Below, piece by piece: positions 1 to 7,111 of a stretch of DNA of 11,074 bases. Source of the stretch: CAZQYB01 sp964582985 (GTDB lineage Bacteria; Planctomycetota; Phycisphaerae; Sedimentisphaerales; Anaerobacaceae); the NCBI GenBank assembly GCA_964582985.1, contig CAZOUM010000080.1:1-11074 (forward strand). Direction: 5' to 3'. The translations under genes and the position numbers were made by a program. How positions within the stretch are numbered: position 1 is the first letter of the stretch; the number at the start of each line of letters is the position of its first letter. Below the pieces are notes generated by a model. It saw nothing but the letters and a program-made list of their open reading frames with translations. It was not told the DNA's origin and searched no databases.

Positions 1-338
1 AACTGGCCGGTTTGCCCGCACCCAAAGGGATAGACGGAATATCATTCTTGCCCACCCTGTTGGGTCGGCCGCAAACCAGGCACGAATACCTGTATTGGGA
101 TTACGGACACGTCCGCAGAAAATATATGCAGGCGCTGCGTATGGGCGACTGGAAAGGCGTTCGCGTTGGAAAAAACGCGCCGCTCGAATTATACCATCTG
201 AAACGAGACGCGAGTGAGACCAAAAACCTGGCTGCGGAATATCCACGGGTCGTGGCCCGAATCGAAGAGTTAATGAAATCCGCCCGAATCGAAAGCCAGG
301 ATTATCCAATCGGTGACGCCAAATCGAACGGGCGGTAG
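1..338 (+). CDS. Sulfatase, C-terminal fragment (5' end outside window)
   Basis: The reading frame is open from the left edge and ends at TAG 336-338, giving about 112 visible residues. The text matches the C-terminal subdomain of type I formylglycine sulfatases: an LPAPKGIDGIS-FLPTLLG segment, then YLYWDYG, then RMGDWKGVRVG, then LELYHLKRDASETKNLA followed by a helix ending in R/E-rich text. In this family the last part is the usual 'ELYDL..DP.E..NLA' strand and closing helix. The catalytic C/S-x-P-x-R motif and metal ligands would lie upstream, outside the window, so activity and substrate (arylsulfate or sulfated glycan) cannot be judged. The next gene starts 33 bases downstream on the same strand, so the two may be cotranscribed. 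Family assignment is fairly secure from the tail alone; the substrate is unknown. Confidence 0.82.
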   Translation, partial: LAGLPAPKGIDGISFLPTLLGRPQTRHEYLYWDYGHVRRKYMQALRMGDWKGVRVGKNAPLELYHLKRDASETKNLAAEYPRVVARIEELMKSARIESQDYPIGDAKSNGR

Positions 339-371
339 TCTTTGTGACAAAAATAGATTTGGAGGAACACG

Positions 372-2075
372 GTGAAATCAATGGTAAATGTGAAATCTTG
401 GCCAATGCTTGTATTGGTGGTTCTTGCGTGTGTCTCTGCAGCGTCTTTTGCTGGTGGAAAGGAGCCTCCTGGCCCGGAAGATGCTTACATTGACGGTTCC
501 AGTCACGCCTTTTACGGCAAGGATCAGGGCGGGTGGACTAGGCTCCGCAGGCAATTCGACAGCAAGCAATATGGCCGGCAGGGGCAGCGCCAGATGCTTG
601 ATATTCTTGATGGACGACCCGAAGAGGCCGTAAGAAAATGCCAACAAGTGTTAGCATCTGAACCAAACGACCTTGAGTCTCTGTTCAATCTGGCTGTCGC
701 CCGATGCAAACTGAAGGACTATGCCGGGGCTGCCGAATCGATGACCAGGGCGGTAGAGGGGGGCATGCCTTTCGCGCGGTTTCTGGCTGGTCCGAGAGAA
801 ATGCTCAAACCCTTACGAGACACGGATGAATTTCGTCGGTATGCAGCGCGATACAAGGTTCAATTGATCCACGGTCCCATGCTTGGTTGTCTGACCGATA
901 CAAGTGCGAAGTTTTGGGTTCGCACCGTTGACGAAGTGCCTGTACAGGTTCTGGTGAGTACATCGAAAAGACTCAACCCAATCAAGTCAACACTAACATC
1001 AACCAGCTCAAAAGTCGACTACACGGCTGTGGTTGAGGTTAAGGGATTGCAGCCAGGTACCCTTTATTATTACGACGTGATGCTGAACGGCAAATCGGCT
1101 TTGGCACCTGAGCAGCCTTCTTTTCGAACGTATCCTACCAGCCCAAGTAAGACGCGTTTGAGTGTGGTGTTTGGTGGAGGCGCAAAATACACCCCGGCCA
1201 ATGAGCGGATGTGGGACACGATTCGCTCGCGCAGGCCGCGGGCTTTGCTGCTTTTGGGGGACAATGTTTACATTGACCTTCCGCAACAATTTGGTGAATT
1301 TCACAAATATACTTACTATCGCAGACAGTCGAGGCCGGAATTTCGCAAGCTGACCTGTTCTGTACCGGTTTATTCGATCTGGGACGACCACGACTGCGCT
1401 ATAGGTGATTGCTGGATGGGACCGTATCGGGACAAACCGCCCTGGAAGATGTCGATGCTGGAAGGCTTTCGTATGAACTGGAATAATCCCGCCTACGGTG
1501 ATGAGCAATGGCCCGGCTGCTGGTTTAAATTCTCTATCGCCGATGTTGATTTCTTCATGCTCGACGGACGATTCTATCGCACTAACCCATACGATGCCAG
1601 GCCCACCATGCTTGGACCTGCCCAAAAGGCCTGGTTGCTGAAGCAGCTCAAACAATCCAAGGCGACATTCAAGGTTCTGGCATCACCGGTGCCCTGGTCT
1701 TTCAACACCAAAGGCGATTCGCTTGACACCTGGAACGGTTTCAGGGATGAGCGAGAAGAAGTTTTTGGCTTTCTGGAGAAAAACAAGATTGACGGAGTTA
1801 TTCTGATTTCGGCAGACCGCCACCGTTCCGATGCCCGCCGGATTGTTCGCAAAAACGGTTATCCATTGTACGAGTTTGAGAGTTCCAGATTGACAAACCA
1901 GCACAAACATGGCCTGAAGCCCGGCACTATTTTCGGCTACAACAAAAAACAGTCCTTCGGATTACTCGCCTTCGATACCACAAAGCCAGACCCCACAGTC
2001 ACATACCAGATCGTCAGCATAGACAACGAAGTTGTCCACAGTCTGACACTAAAACTAAGCGAACTCTCTCATTAA
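372..2075 (+). CDS. Secreted PhoD-like metallophosphatase with N-terminal TPR-like region
   Basis: Predicted exported phosphoesterase of the PhoD alkaline phosphatase/phosphodiesterase family, 567 residues. GTG at 372 is chosen because GGAGG (361-365) sits six bases upstream; the ATG at 381 is too far away. Residues 1-27 form a signal peptide (MKSM..., hydrophobic WPMLVLVVLACVSAASFA). Cys20 could make it a lipoprotein, but the lipobox is imperfect. Residues 80-135 resemble TPR helices (EEAVRKCQQVL, LFNLAVARCKLKDYAGAAESM). Residues 165-255 fit the Fn3-like PhoD N-domain (FWVRT, GLQPGTLYYYDV). The metal-binding core follows: GDNVYID at 296, WDDHD at 337, DGRFYR at 398 and ADRHRSD at 481, in the usual PhoD order. 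The TPR-like extension is unusual for the family. The substrate is not evident. It follows the sulfatase closely, suggesting release of sulfate and phosphate from organic polymers, which is an inference. Confidence 0.88.
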   Translation: MKSMVNVKSWPMLVLVVLACVSAASFAGGKEPPGPEDAYIDGSSHAFYGKDQGGWTRLRRQFDSKQYGRQGQRQMLDILDGRPEEAVRKCQQVLASEPNDLESLFNLAVARCKLKDYAGAAESMTRAVEGGMPFARFLAGPREMLKPLRDTDEFRRYAARYKVQLIHGPMLGCLTDTSAKFWVRTVDEVPVQVLVSTSKRLNPIKSTLTSTSSKVDYTAVVEVKGLQPGTLYYYDVMLNGKSALAPEQPSFRTYPTSPSKTRLSVVFGGGAKYTPANERMWDTIRSRRPRALLLLGDNVYIDLPQQFGEFHKYTYYRRQSRPEFRKLTCSVPVYSIWDDHDCAIGDCWMGPYRDKPPWKMSMLEGFRMNWNNPAYGDEQWPGCWFKFSIADVDFFMLDGRFYRTNPYDARPTMLGPAQKAWLLKQLKQSKATFKVLASPVPWSFNTKGDSLDTWNGFRDEREEVFGFLEKNKIDGVILISADRHRSDARRIVRKNGYPLYEFESSRLTNQHKHGLKPGTIFGYNKKQSFGLLAFDTTKPDPTVTYQIVSIDNEVVHSLTLKLSELSH

Positions 2076-2416
2076 ATAGCCAAGTACAAGATTAGACAGA
2101 AAAAATCCTTGGGATACGGCCTCCATAGTCTTATATTGCAAACGTATCAATGATACACAAGCCAGTGCAAACGGGCGCAACAAATGCAGAATTTACAAAA
2201 TCCGTGAGATTTTGTAAGATAGCAGATTATTGCCGACAGCGAAAGTGAGCAGAGCCGGGACCTCACCATTTGTGACGTATTGTCAGGGATTGTGCGAGGC
2301 ATCCGCGATTTGTCAACTGACCCGGCAACAAATAGTCCGCGGGCCATAGGGGACTTATTGATTCGCCCACATATCTGACGCTGCCGTTACTGAAGCGGTT
2401 TATCACGCTCTTCTTT
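2076..2416. other. Gene-free gap between convergent genes
   Basis: This 341-base gap separates the convergent phosphatase and permease genes. Short ORFs in it have no family features and no convincing ribosome binding site. The only clear structure is the inverted repeat at 2193-2217. I see no classical GC-rich hairpin followed by a T-run on either strand. Confidence 0.6.
2193..2217. repeat. Perfect 10-bp AT-rich inverted repeat, 5-base loop
   Basis: TTACAAAATC (2193-2202), loop CGTGA, GATTTTGTAA (2208-2217) are perfectly complementary. The element lies about 120 bases after the phosphatase stop and about 200 bases after the permease stop (reading minus). It could be a weak bidirectional terminator or a protein-binding palindrome. 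The missing U-tract and low GC of the stem make a standard intrinsic terminator doubtful. Confidence 0.7.
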
Positions 2417-3364
2417 TCATCTTCGACGTACATCCAGGTACACAGCGGTCAGGATGACCGAGCCTTTTACGATGTACTGCAACGAAAAGTGAACGCCGGC
2501 CTGGTTTAGCCCTTTATCGAGGATGCCGATGATGATAGCTCCAATTAGAGTGCCGTACATGGTACCTCGCCCGCCGGTAAAGCTGGTTCCGCCGACGACC
2601 GCAGCCGCAATAGCATTTAATTCAAACATGACTCCTGAAGCAGGTTCAGCGGAATAAAGCTGAGAGGTGTGTATCATACCTGCCAGACCCGCAAGAATTG
2701 AACAAATCAGGTAGACCAGTATCTCATTGCGCACGATAGGAATGCCCGTGAATCTTGCAGCTTCACGGTTGCCACCAATAGCGTACAGATGCTGTCCAAA
2801 ACGAGTGCGGTGGAGAAGAATGGTAACTATAGCAAAAAGGGTCAACATCACAACCACGGGAACCGGTATCACTCCGAACACACGGCCATTTCCCAAGGAA
2901 AGAAACGCTGCTTGTTGGTCGGGTATATGCATAGGCCGGCCCTCGTTAAAGCGAAGCGCCATGCCTCTGGCTACTAACATCATCGCCAGAGTGATAATAA
3001 AAGGCGGCATCTTCGTTTTGGCTGCACAAAGCCCATTGAAGGCCCCAAAACCGGCGGCTACACCCAGCCCCGCCAGCACAGCGGATGCCAGCCACCAAAG
3101 ATTTTGCTCGTCTAATTGGCCTTTAGTAAGAATGTAGACCGTCGTAGTGCCTACCAGGGCCAGCAGCGCGCCGACGGAAAGGTCAATGCCCCCGATAAGG
3201 ATTACCAAAGTCATGCCGAATGCCAGGATCGCGTTCACAGATATCTGCTGAATCAAATCCAACATGTTCTCCGGAGATATGAAGTTCGGCACCCATAATC
3301 CAAAAAGCAACAGCAAAGCTGCCATGGCCATGGTCAGAGGCAATATTTGTTTAACTGTTCTCAC
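2417..3364 (-). CDS. Sugar ABC transporter permease (RbsC/CUT2-like)
   Basis: Inner-membrane permease subunit of a ribose-type importer, 315 residues, close to the usual family length. It is a strongly hydrophobic multi-span protein. It shows the family's GGIDLSVG motif (residues 58-65), the cytoplasmic coupling loop YAIGGNREAARFTGI (194-208) that contacts the ATPase, and AVVGGTSFTGGRG (255-267). The GTG start at 3364 is preceded by AGGAG (3374-3378) nine bases upstream. It overlaps the end of the ATPase gene by 14 bases, which implies translational coupling. It presumably dimerises with itself because no second permease gene is present. The sugar transported cannot be read from the sequence; ribose, xylose, galactose, inositol or an autoinducer-like pentose are all used by this family. 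Confidence 0.95.
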   Translation of the reverse strand: MRTVKQILPLTMAMAALLLLFGLWVPNFISPENMLDLIQQISVNAILAFGMTLVILIGGIDLSVGALLALVGTTTVYILTKGQLDEQNLWWLASAVLAGLGVAAGFGAFNGLCAAKTKMPPFIITLAMMLVARGMALRFNEGRPMHIPDQQAAFLSLGNGRVFGVIPVPVVVMLTLFAIVTILLHRTRFGQHLYAIGGNREAARFTGIPIVRNEILVYLICSILAGLAGMIHTSQLYSAEPASGVMFELNAIAAAVVGGTSFTGGRGTMYGTLIGAIIIGILDKGLNQAGVHFSLQYIVKGSVILTAVYLDVRRR

Positions 3365-4874
3365 TAACTTTCGCTCCTGTAAGTTGCTCCATAATCTCTT
3401 CTTCAGTAATATCCTTGGCCATAATCGTGCTCAGAATGCGTCCATCCCGGTAGAGTGCGATTCGATGCGATGTGTTGAGTACTTCAGCTAATTCGGAGGA
3501 TATAAACAAGACAGCCATTCCGGATTCCACCAACGCACCTATGATGGCAAACATCTCTTCACGAGCGCCGACGTCCACCCCGCGTGTTGGCTCATCAAGA
3601 ATGAGAATCTTTGGACGGCGTTCCATCCACCGGCCCACAAGCGCCTTCTGCTGGTTCCCACCCGATAGCTGTTCGATGTTCTGTTCGGTGTCGGATACCT
3701 TGATGGAAAAACCTTTTATTGCTCTATCGATAATTTCCCTGCGTTTTCGCCTGCTTTGGAAGCAACCTGAAATCCAGTACTTTAACCAAGGCAGTGCCAG
3801 GTTAAATCCAACCGATTGGAACATCACCAGCCCTTGTTGTTTGCGGTCTTCTGGCACCAGGACAATCCCCTTATCCAGGGCATCGCGTGGATTCTTGATG
3901 GATACGGGTTGACCGTCGATCCAGAGCTCACCTTCCTGGACAGGGTCGATGCCGAACAGTGCGCGAGCCAGCTCAGTTCTGCCGGACCCTACCAGTCCTG
4001 CTAAGCCGAGGACCTCACCGTAGCGCAATTCAAAGCTGACACGATGAACTGTCGGACTGCTTAGCTCGTGGACTTTTAGAGCTACCTGTCTTGCTCTGGA
4101 AGCAGGCCGGTGGAAATGGTCTTTGATGTCGCGTCCCACCATCCACCGTATAAGTTCGCGCTGACCGAGTTTTTGCCTGAACTGCGTGCCGACCAACCGC
4201 CCGTCGCGCAGAACTGTTATACGGTCGGCCAAACGCATGACCTCCTCCAGACGATGGGATATGTAAATGATTCCTACTCCCTGCGACCTCAGGCGTCTCA
4301 AGGTAACAAACAACGCTTCAGTCTCCGCCTCGGAAAGGGAGGAAGTTGGCTCATCAAGCACTAAGATGCGAGCCTGACAAGACAGGGCCCTGGCGATTTC
4401 TACCAATTGCTGATGGGCCACACTCAAGTCTGATACGATGGTGCCGACAGAGCGAATCTCGTACAGACCTAAGTTGGCAATGAGGGCTTGCGCATCCGCC
4501 ACCATCTTGCGGCGGCGCAGCCCGGCGAGTCCCTGCGGCTCTCGGCCCAAATAAATGTTTTCAGCGATGGACAAATTTGGTACCAGCGACAATTCCTGGT
4601 GGATGATTCGTACACCGTGGCGGTTGGCATCAGCAACACTGTGGATTCTGAGCTGTTCTCCCTCGATTCTGATCGTACCGGAATCGGGAGCATGAATTCC
4701 GCCGAGTACTTTGATAAGGGTGGATTTTCCTGCGCCGTTTTCGCCCAAGAGGGCATGAATTTCGCCTCGCCGCAGGTCAAAATCAACGTCATCCAGCGCT
4801 GTGACTCCACCAAATCTCTTGGTGACGCCGTGAAAAGTCAGAAGCTCTGTTTTGTTGGCAACGGTGTGAACCAT
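3351..4874 (-). CDS. Two-domain sugar ABC transporter ATPase (RbsA/MglA-like)
   Basis: Cytoplasmic ATPase that powers the importer, 507 residues with two tandem nucleotide-binding domains, as expected for CUT2 systems. Domain 1 has Walker A GENGAGKST (44-52), a variant signature LSVAHQQLVEIARAL (150-164) and Walker B ILVLDEPTSSL (170-180). Domain 2 has the degenerate P-loop GLVGSGRTEL (293-302) typical of the family, signature LSGGNQQK (403-410) and Walker B ILILDEPTRGVDVGA (423-437). In family members only the first site is a canonical Walker A, so the degeneracy is normal. The ATG at 4874 lies four bases after the binding-protein stop, with a GAGAGA ribosome site directly before it. Its 3' end overlaps the permease start by 14 bases. 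The gene is the middle member of the operon. Confidence 0.96.
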   Translation of the reverse strand: MVHTVANKTELLTFHGVTKRFGGVTALDDVDFDLRRGEIHALLGENGAGKSTLIKVLGGIHAPDSGTIRIEGEQLRIHSVADANRHGVRIIHQELSLVPNLSIAENIYLGREPQGLAGLRRRKMVADAQALIANLGLYEIRSVGTIVSDLSVAHQQLVEIARALSCQARILVLDEPTSSLSEAETEALFVTLRRLRSQGVGIIYISHRLEEVMRLADRITVLRDGRLVGTQFRQKLGQRELIRWMVGRDIKDHFHRPASRARQVALKVHELSSPTVHRVSFELRYGEVLGLAGLVGSGRTELARALFGIDPVQEGELWIDGQPVSIKNPRDALDKGIVLVPEDRKQQGLVMFQSVGFNLALPWLKYWISGCFQSRRKRREIIDRAIKGFSIKVSDTEQNIEQLSGGNQQKALVGRWMERRPKILILDEPTRGVDVGAREEMFAIIGALVESGMAVLFISSELAEVLNTSHRIALYRDGRILSTIMAKDITEEEIMEQLTGAKVSENS

Positions 4875-4878
4875 TCTC

Positions 4879-5820
4879 TCATTTTTTGACTAAAAAGGCG
4901 TCGGCGTTTTCTTTAGTGATCAGTTGGACCCGGACTTTAATATCTTTTTCAACAGCTTTGCCCGACAGGTGTTCATACATTTTTCCAGCTGCGATTCGAC
5001 CAATCTCTTTGGGAAACTGGGCTGAGGTGGACAGCAATTTACCTGCTTTTATTGCAGCGATCCCATCGGCTGACCCATCGACCGTAACTACAGTAACATC
5101 TTTTAGTTTTCCGGCTGACTCCAAAGCAGAGATGGCACCCAGCGCACTGGGGTCGTTGATAGGAAAGACCGCGTTGAGGTCGGGATAACGACCCAGAAGG
5201 TCAAGCATGACCGGACGAGCACCTTCCGTAGTGCCTTTGCCTTCCTGGATGTCCAATATCTCCATGTCTGGATACTTGGCTATTTCTTCCTTGAAGCCGG
5301 CCACCCGGTCGATGCAGGCCTTGTTTACGAACCGGTGCAGAATGACGATTTTGGCGGGCCGGCAAACTTCGGCCAAAGCCTGAGCTGCCAGGCGACCGGC
5401 TTTGACATTATCTGATGCGACCTGGCAGACAACGAGGTTCTTATCCCCGACCGGGGCATCAACGATGATACACGGTACGTTCTTGCGTTTGGCTTGAATC
5501 AGACTACCCTTTATCCCCTCCCAGTTGACCGGATTGATGAAAACGCCCGACGCGTTCTGCAGGATAAGGTCGGAAATGTCATTCCGCTGCTTGTGGCTGT
5601 TCCACTGGGCATCGAGGGTCACCAGTCGATCGCCGCGGGCCTCAACGACCTGCTTGATTCCCTCGTTCAGGTCCACAAAAAATGGATTGTTCATCGTCTG
5701 AAATGTTACGCCGAACAATAGTCCCTTTGCAGGGGCGTCAGCGGTCTTTTCTTTGCGTTCGCATCCGGTTACAATTACTGCAAACACAATACTTGCCAAT
5801 AGGAATGTCTTTCCTTTCAT
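4879..5820 (-). CDS. Sugar-binding lipoprotein of the ABC importer (RbsB-like, periplasmic binding protein type 1)
   Basis: Solute-binding protein that delivers sugar to the permease, 313 residues. The N-terminus is a lipoprotein signal peptide with lipobox VTGC, so Cys20 is the probable lipidated residue and mature residue 1. Two Rossmann-like lobes follow, with typical ligand-site text: MNNPFF (43-48), VASDN (134-138), a DR pair at 171-172, INDPSALGAI (221-230), VTVDGSADG (245-253) and SAQFP (266-270). The ATG at 5820 has AGGGAGA about six bases upstream. Its start overlaps the stop of an upstream 90-codon ORF as ATGA. It is the first gene of the binding protein-ATPase-permease operon. The exact sugar is unknown. 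A lipid anchor instead of a free periplasmic form is common outside Proteobacteria. Confidence 0.94.
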   Translation of the reverse strand: MKGKTFLLASIVFAVIVTGCERKEKTADAPAKGLLFGVTFQTMNNPFFVDLNEGIKQVVEARGDRLVTLDAQWNSHKQRNDISDLILQNASGVFINPVNWEGIKGSLIQAKRKNVPCIIVDAPVGDKNLVVCQVASDNVKAGRLAAQALAEVCRPAKIVILHRFVNKACIDRVAGFKEEIAKYPDMEILDIQEGKGTTEGARPVMLDLLGRYPDLNAVFPINDPSALGAISALESAGKLKDVTVVTVDGSADGIAAIKAGKLLSTSAQFPKEIGRIAAGKMYEHLSGKAVEKDIKVRVQLITKENADAFLVKK

Positions 5821-6089
5821 CGGTTATCTCCCTTTAATGGGCGTCCAACCCAAAGATACCGGCAAACACGTCCTTGGGCCCAACGTCTGAGCTTTTCAAT
5901 TGCCTTAAGATACCAAAGCCTTGACAGGATTACAATAGAATGACTTCCTATTAGACGATAGTCGTTAGGCCGCCCGTACAGCAGTATTTTATCGCAGACA
6001 GCGCTATCAGGAAATGAACTATCGAGCGTCTCCGACATCAAAGTTTCAGGACCGCAATTGTAGACATGATTTGTCTTGGTCGTAGGCAT
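5817..6089 (-). CDS. Possible small protein or leader ORF upstream of the sugar transporter
   Basis: A 90-codon ORF of unrecognised family. Two things support it. A strong ribosome site, AAGGAGGGG, stands eight bases before the ATG at 6089. Its TGA overlaps the ATG of the binding-protein gene as ATGA, a common coupling arrangement. Against it, the protein has no signal peptide, motif or convincing hydrophobic pattern. It is basic towards the C-terminus (LRRWAQGRVCRYLWVGRPLK), which can be chance text. It lies between a candidate structured RNA (6133-6204) and the transporter operon, so it could be a regulatory leader ORF. If it is not real, this stretch is a long 5' untranslated leader. Function unknown. 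Confidence 0.4.
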   Translation of the reverse strand: MPTTKTNHVYNCGPETLMSETLDSSFPDSAVCDKILLYGRPNDYRLIGSHSIVILSRLWYLKAIEKLRRWAQGRVCRYLWVGRPLKGDNR

Positions 6090-6104
6090 GAGACGAACCC
6101 CTCC

Positions 6105-6121
6105 TTAGTTATTGTTACTAA
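6105..6121. repeat. Imperfect 17-bp palindrome next to the leader ribosome site
   Basis: TTAGTTATTGTTACTAA reads nearly the same on both strands, with arms TTAGT/ACTAA and one inner mismatch pair. It lies immediately upstream of the AAGGAGG site of the 90-codon ORF. It could be an operator for a LacI-type sugar regulator, but no regulator gene is in the window and chance is possible. Confidence 0.3.
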
Positions 6122-6132
6122 AGGACTTGCGT

Positions 6133-6204
6133 CACCGCAGGCCCTTTTCTTTGTGTCCGAAAAGGCTGATTTGTACACTACTTTGTACATCAATCCCTGC
6201 GGTG
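6133..6204 (-). promoter_or_regulatory. Candidate structured leader RNA (three-way junction) of the sugar operon
   Basis: Read on the minus strand, three nested or adjacent helices fit with almost no unpaired junction bases. The outer helix P1 pairs CACCGCAGG (6196-6204) with CCTGCGGTG (6133-6141), nine perfect pairs. P2 starts directly after it: GATT, a two-base GA bulge, TGTACA, a six-base loop, TGTACA, AATC. After two bases, P3 pairs CCTTTTC with GAAAAGG (6159-6165 and 6143-6149), seven pairs with a nine-base loop. One base separates P3 from P1. The element ends about 28 bases before a strong ribosome site, where a riboswitch or protein-binding leader would lie. It does not match a riboswitch class I can name, and the hammerhead core is absent. 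The fold was done by eye; P2 contains two TGTACA boxes that could alternatively be a DNA operator. Confidence 0.5.
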
Positions 6205-6290
6205 GCCCTAACCGCATTCGAGAAGTTCTTCAATCGTATGTTTAGCTAAGCAGTTTTGAGACTGCTCTGTCGTTGGGTGCAAGCCACAAC

Positions 6291-6545
6291 TTACTCAACT
6301 ACCTTATGGACGGTATCGCCCTTTCTTACCCGCTCCGGCACCTTCACTCCAATAGAGTCCCCGGCCTTGGCCTCTTCAACGGGTACATTGTCAATCTGCA
6401 TTGAGTCAACGTTCAGCCCAAGGTCGGTTGTGTGACCCTTAATGTGGATTTTATCTCCCAGTTTTAAAGCTGCAGTTAACTCGATAGCGGCTACTACAGG
6501 CCGGGCAAAGAAATCTGATACCGTTCCAACTATCTCTTCAGACAT
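6291..6545 (-). CDS. Small translation-factor-like protein (EF-Tu domain 2-like beta barrel)
   Basis: An 84-residue stand-alone protein similar to domain 2 of EF-Tu/IF2 and to the C-terminal domain of U32 peptidases. The family is usually annotated 'translation elongation factor-like protein'. Recognisable text includes GTVSDFFARPVVAAIEL (residues 7-23), LKLGDKIHIKGHTTDL (27-42), VDSMQIDNVPVEEAKAGDSIGVKV (46-69) and RKGDTVHKV (74-82). The start is set at ATG 6545, eight bases after AGGAG. The frame remains open to 6689, but the added text would extend upstream of the promoter at 6601-6628 into a repeat, so it is unlikely to be translated. The cellular role of this family is not established. 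No GTP-binding domain is present. Transcribed alone, as far as the sequence shows. Confidence 0.85.
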   Translation of the reverse strand: MSEEIVGTVSDFFARPVVAAIELTAALKLGDKIHIKGHTTDLGLNVDSMQIDNVPVEEAKAGDSIGVKVPERVRKGDTVHKVVE

Positions 6546-6600
6546 TTGCATATCTCCTATAGGTTTTAATGCTTGCCTTTGAATTAAGTCGCTATCTGGC

Positions 6601-6628
6601 ATTATAACTTTTCCGTTCTTGAGTGCAA
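6601..6628 (-). promoter_or_regulatory. Sigma70-type promoter of the EF-like gene
   Basis: On the minus strand, TTGCAC (6623-6628) and a perfect TATAAT (6601-6606) are separated by 16 bases. Transcription would start near 6594, giving a leader of about 50 bases before the ATG at 6545 with its AGGAG site. This supports the short start over the longer open frame. Confidence 0.7.
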
Positions 6629-6684
6629 GTCTGGCCTGAGGTCTGAACATCAGGCGCAAAAAATGCAAAAATGCTATAAGAAAT

Positions 6685-7085
6685 GTCATTGCGAGGATAG
6701 TTTACCCTGAGCGTAGTCGAATGGGCAGCAATCTCAAAAAATGGTTAGCCCCGCCACCTGCCTGCCCTCCGTAGCTCCGCGAAGGATGGGTGGCCGGGAT
6801 ATTTCCCCCACGTTTCACGTGAGGTTACGACCTACGCAATACGCATCACGCACGACGCAATACGAAACCTTGCCCCCGCAAGCTATTGGTGCGGCGTTTA
6901 GCCGTCGCCGGCACGGCGACGCTCTATTGTCATTCCTGCGAAACCTGTCCTGAACAAGGTCGAAGCAGCAGGAATCCATTTTTTAGTCATTGCGAGCGAA
7001 GCGCGGCAATCTCAAACACTGCCTGCCCCGAACCCAACGTGATTCAGGGGTCATTCCTGCGAAAAGCCTGCCCTCCGTAGCTTTA
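6685..7085. repeat. Mosaic of nested short palindromic repeats
   Basis: About 400 bases without a gene, built from dispersed-repeat modules. A GTCATTGCGAG...GCAATCTC unit occurs at 6685-6735, interrupted by a CCTGAGCGTAGTCGAA module, and again intact at 6986-7013. A GTCATTCCTGCG unit at 6929-6978 has perfect arms ATTCCTGC/GCAGGAAT and itself carries an insert of the TCCTGAACAAGGTCGAAG type. A truncated copy of it starts near 7049. CCTGCCCTCCGTAGCT occurs twice (6761-6776, 7067-7082). ACGCAATACG repeats at 6834-6843 and 6855-6864 in low-complexity text. GTCGCCG/CGGCGAC (6904-6920) forms a tight hairpin. Such modules are typical of MITE- or REP-like elements in environmental genomes; no transposase is present. 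Confidence 0.75.
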
Positions 7086-7111
7086 ACTCGTATTCAACTT
7101 AGATTCAGCGG

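Noticed and set aside
1008..1655. 215-codon open frame antisense to the phosphatase gene
   Set aside because: It lies wholly inside a confidently assigned gene, has no ribosome site or recognisable motif, and its text mirrors the sense coding pattern.
2147..2347. 66-codon minus-strand frame in the gap downstream of the permease
   Set aside because: No ribosome site, no domain-like text, and it runs through the perfect inverted repeat.
6133..6204. Hammerhead ribozyme as explanation of the three-way junction
   Set aside because: The conserved CUGANGA and GAAA core segments are absent and the junction linkers are too short.
6249..6266. AGCAGT/ACTGCT hairpin as terminator of the EF-like gene
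   Set aside because: Only six pairs and no U-tract follows on the minus strand, so a terminator call is not justified.
6546..6689. N-terminal extension of the EF-like protein to 132 residues
   Set aside because: The extension would cover a strong TTGCAC-16-TATAAT promoter and start in a repeat module, while ATG 6545 has a well-placed AGGAG site.
6685..7085. CRISPR array
   Set aside because: The repeats differ in type, are irregularly spaced and nested, and there are no uniform spacers or cas genes.
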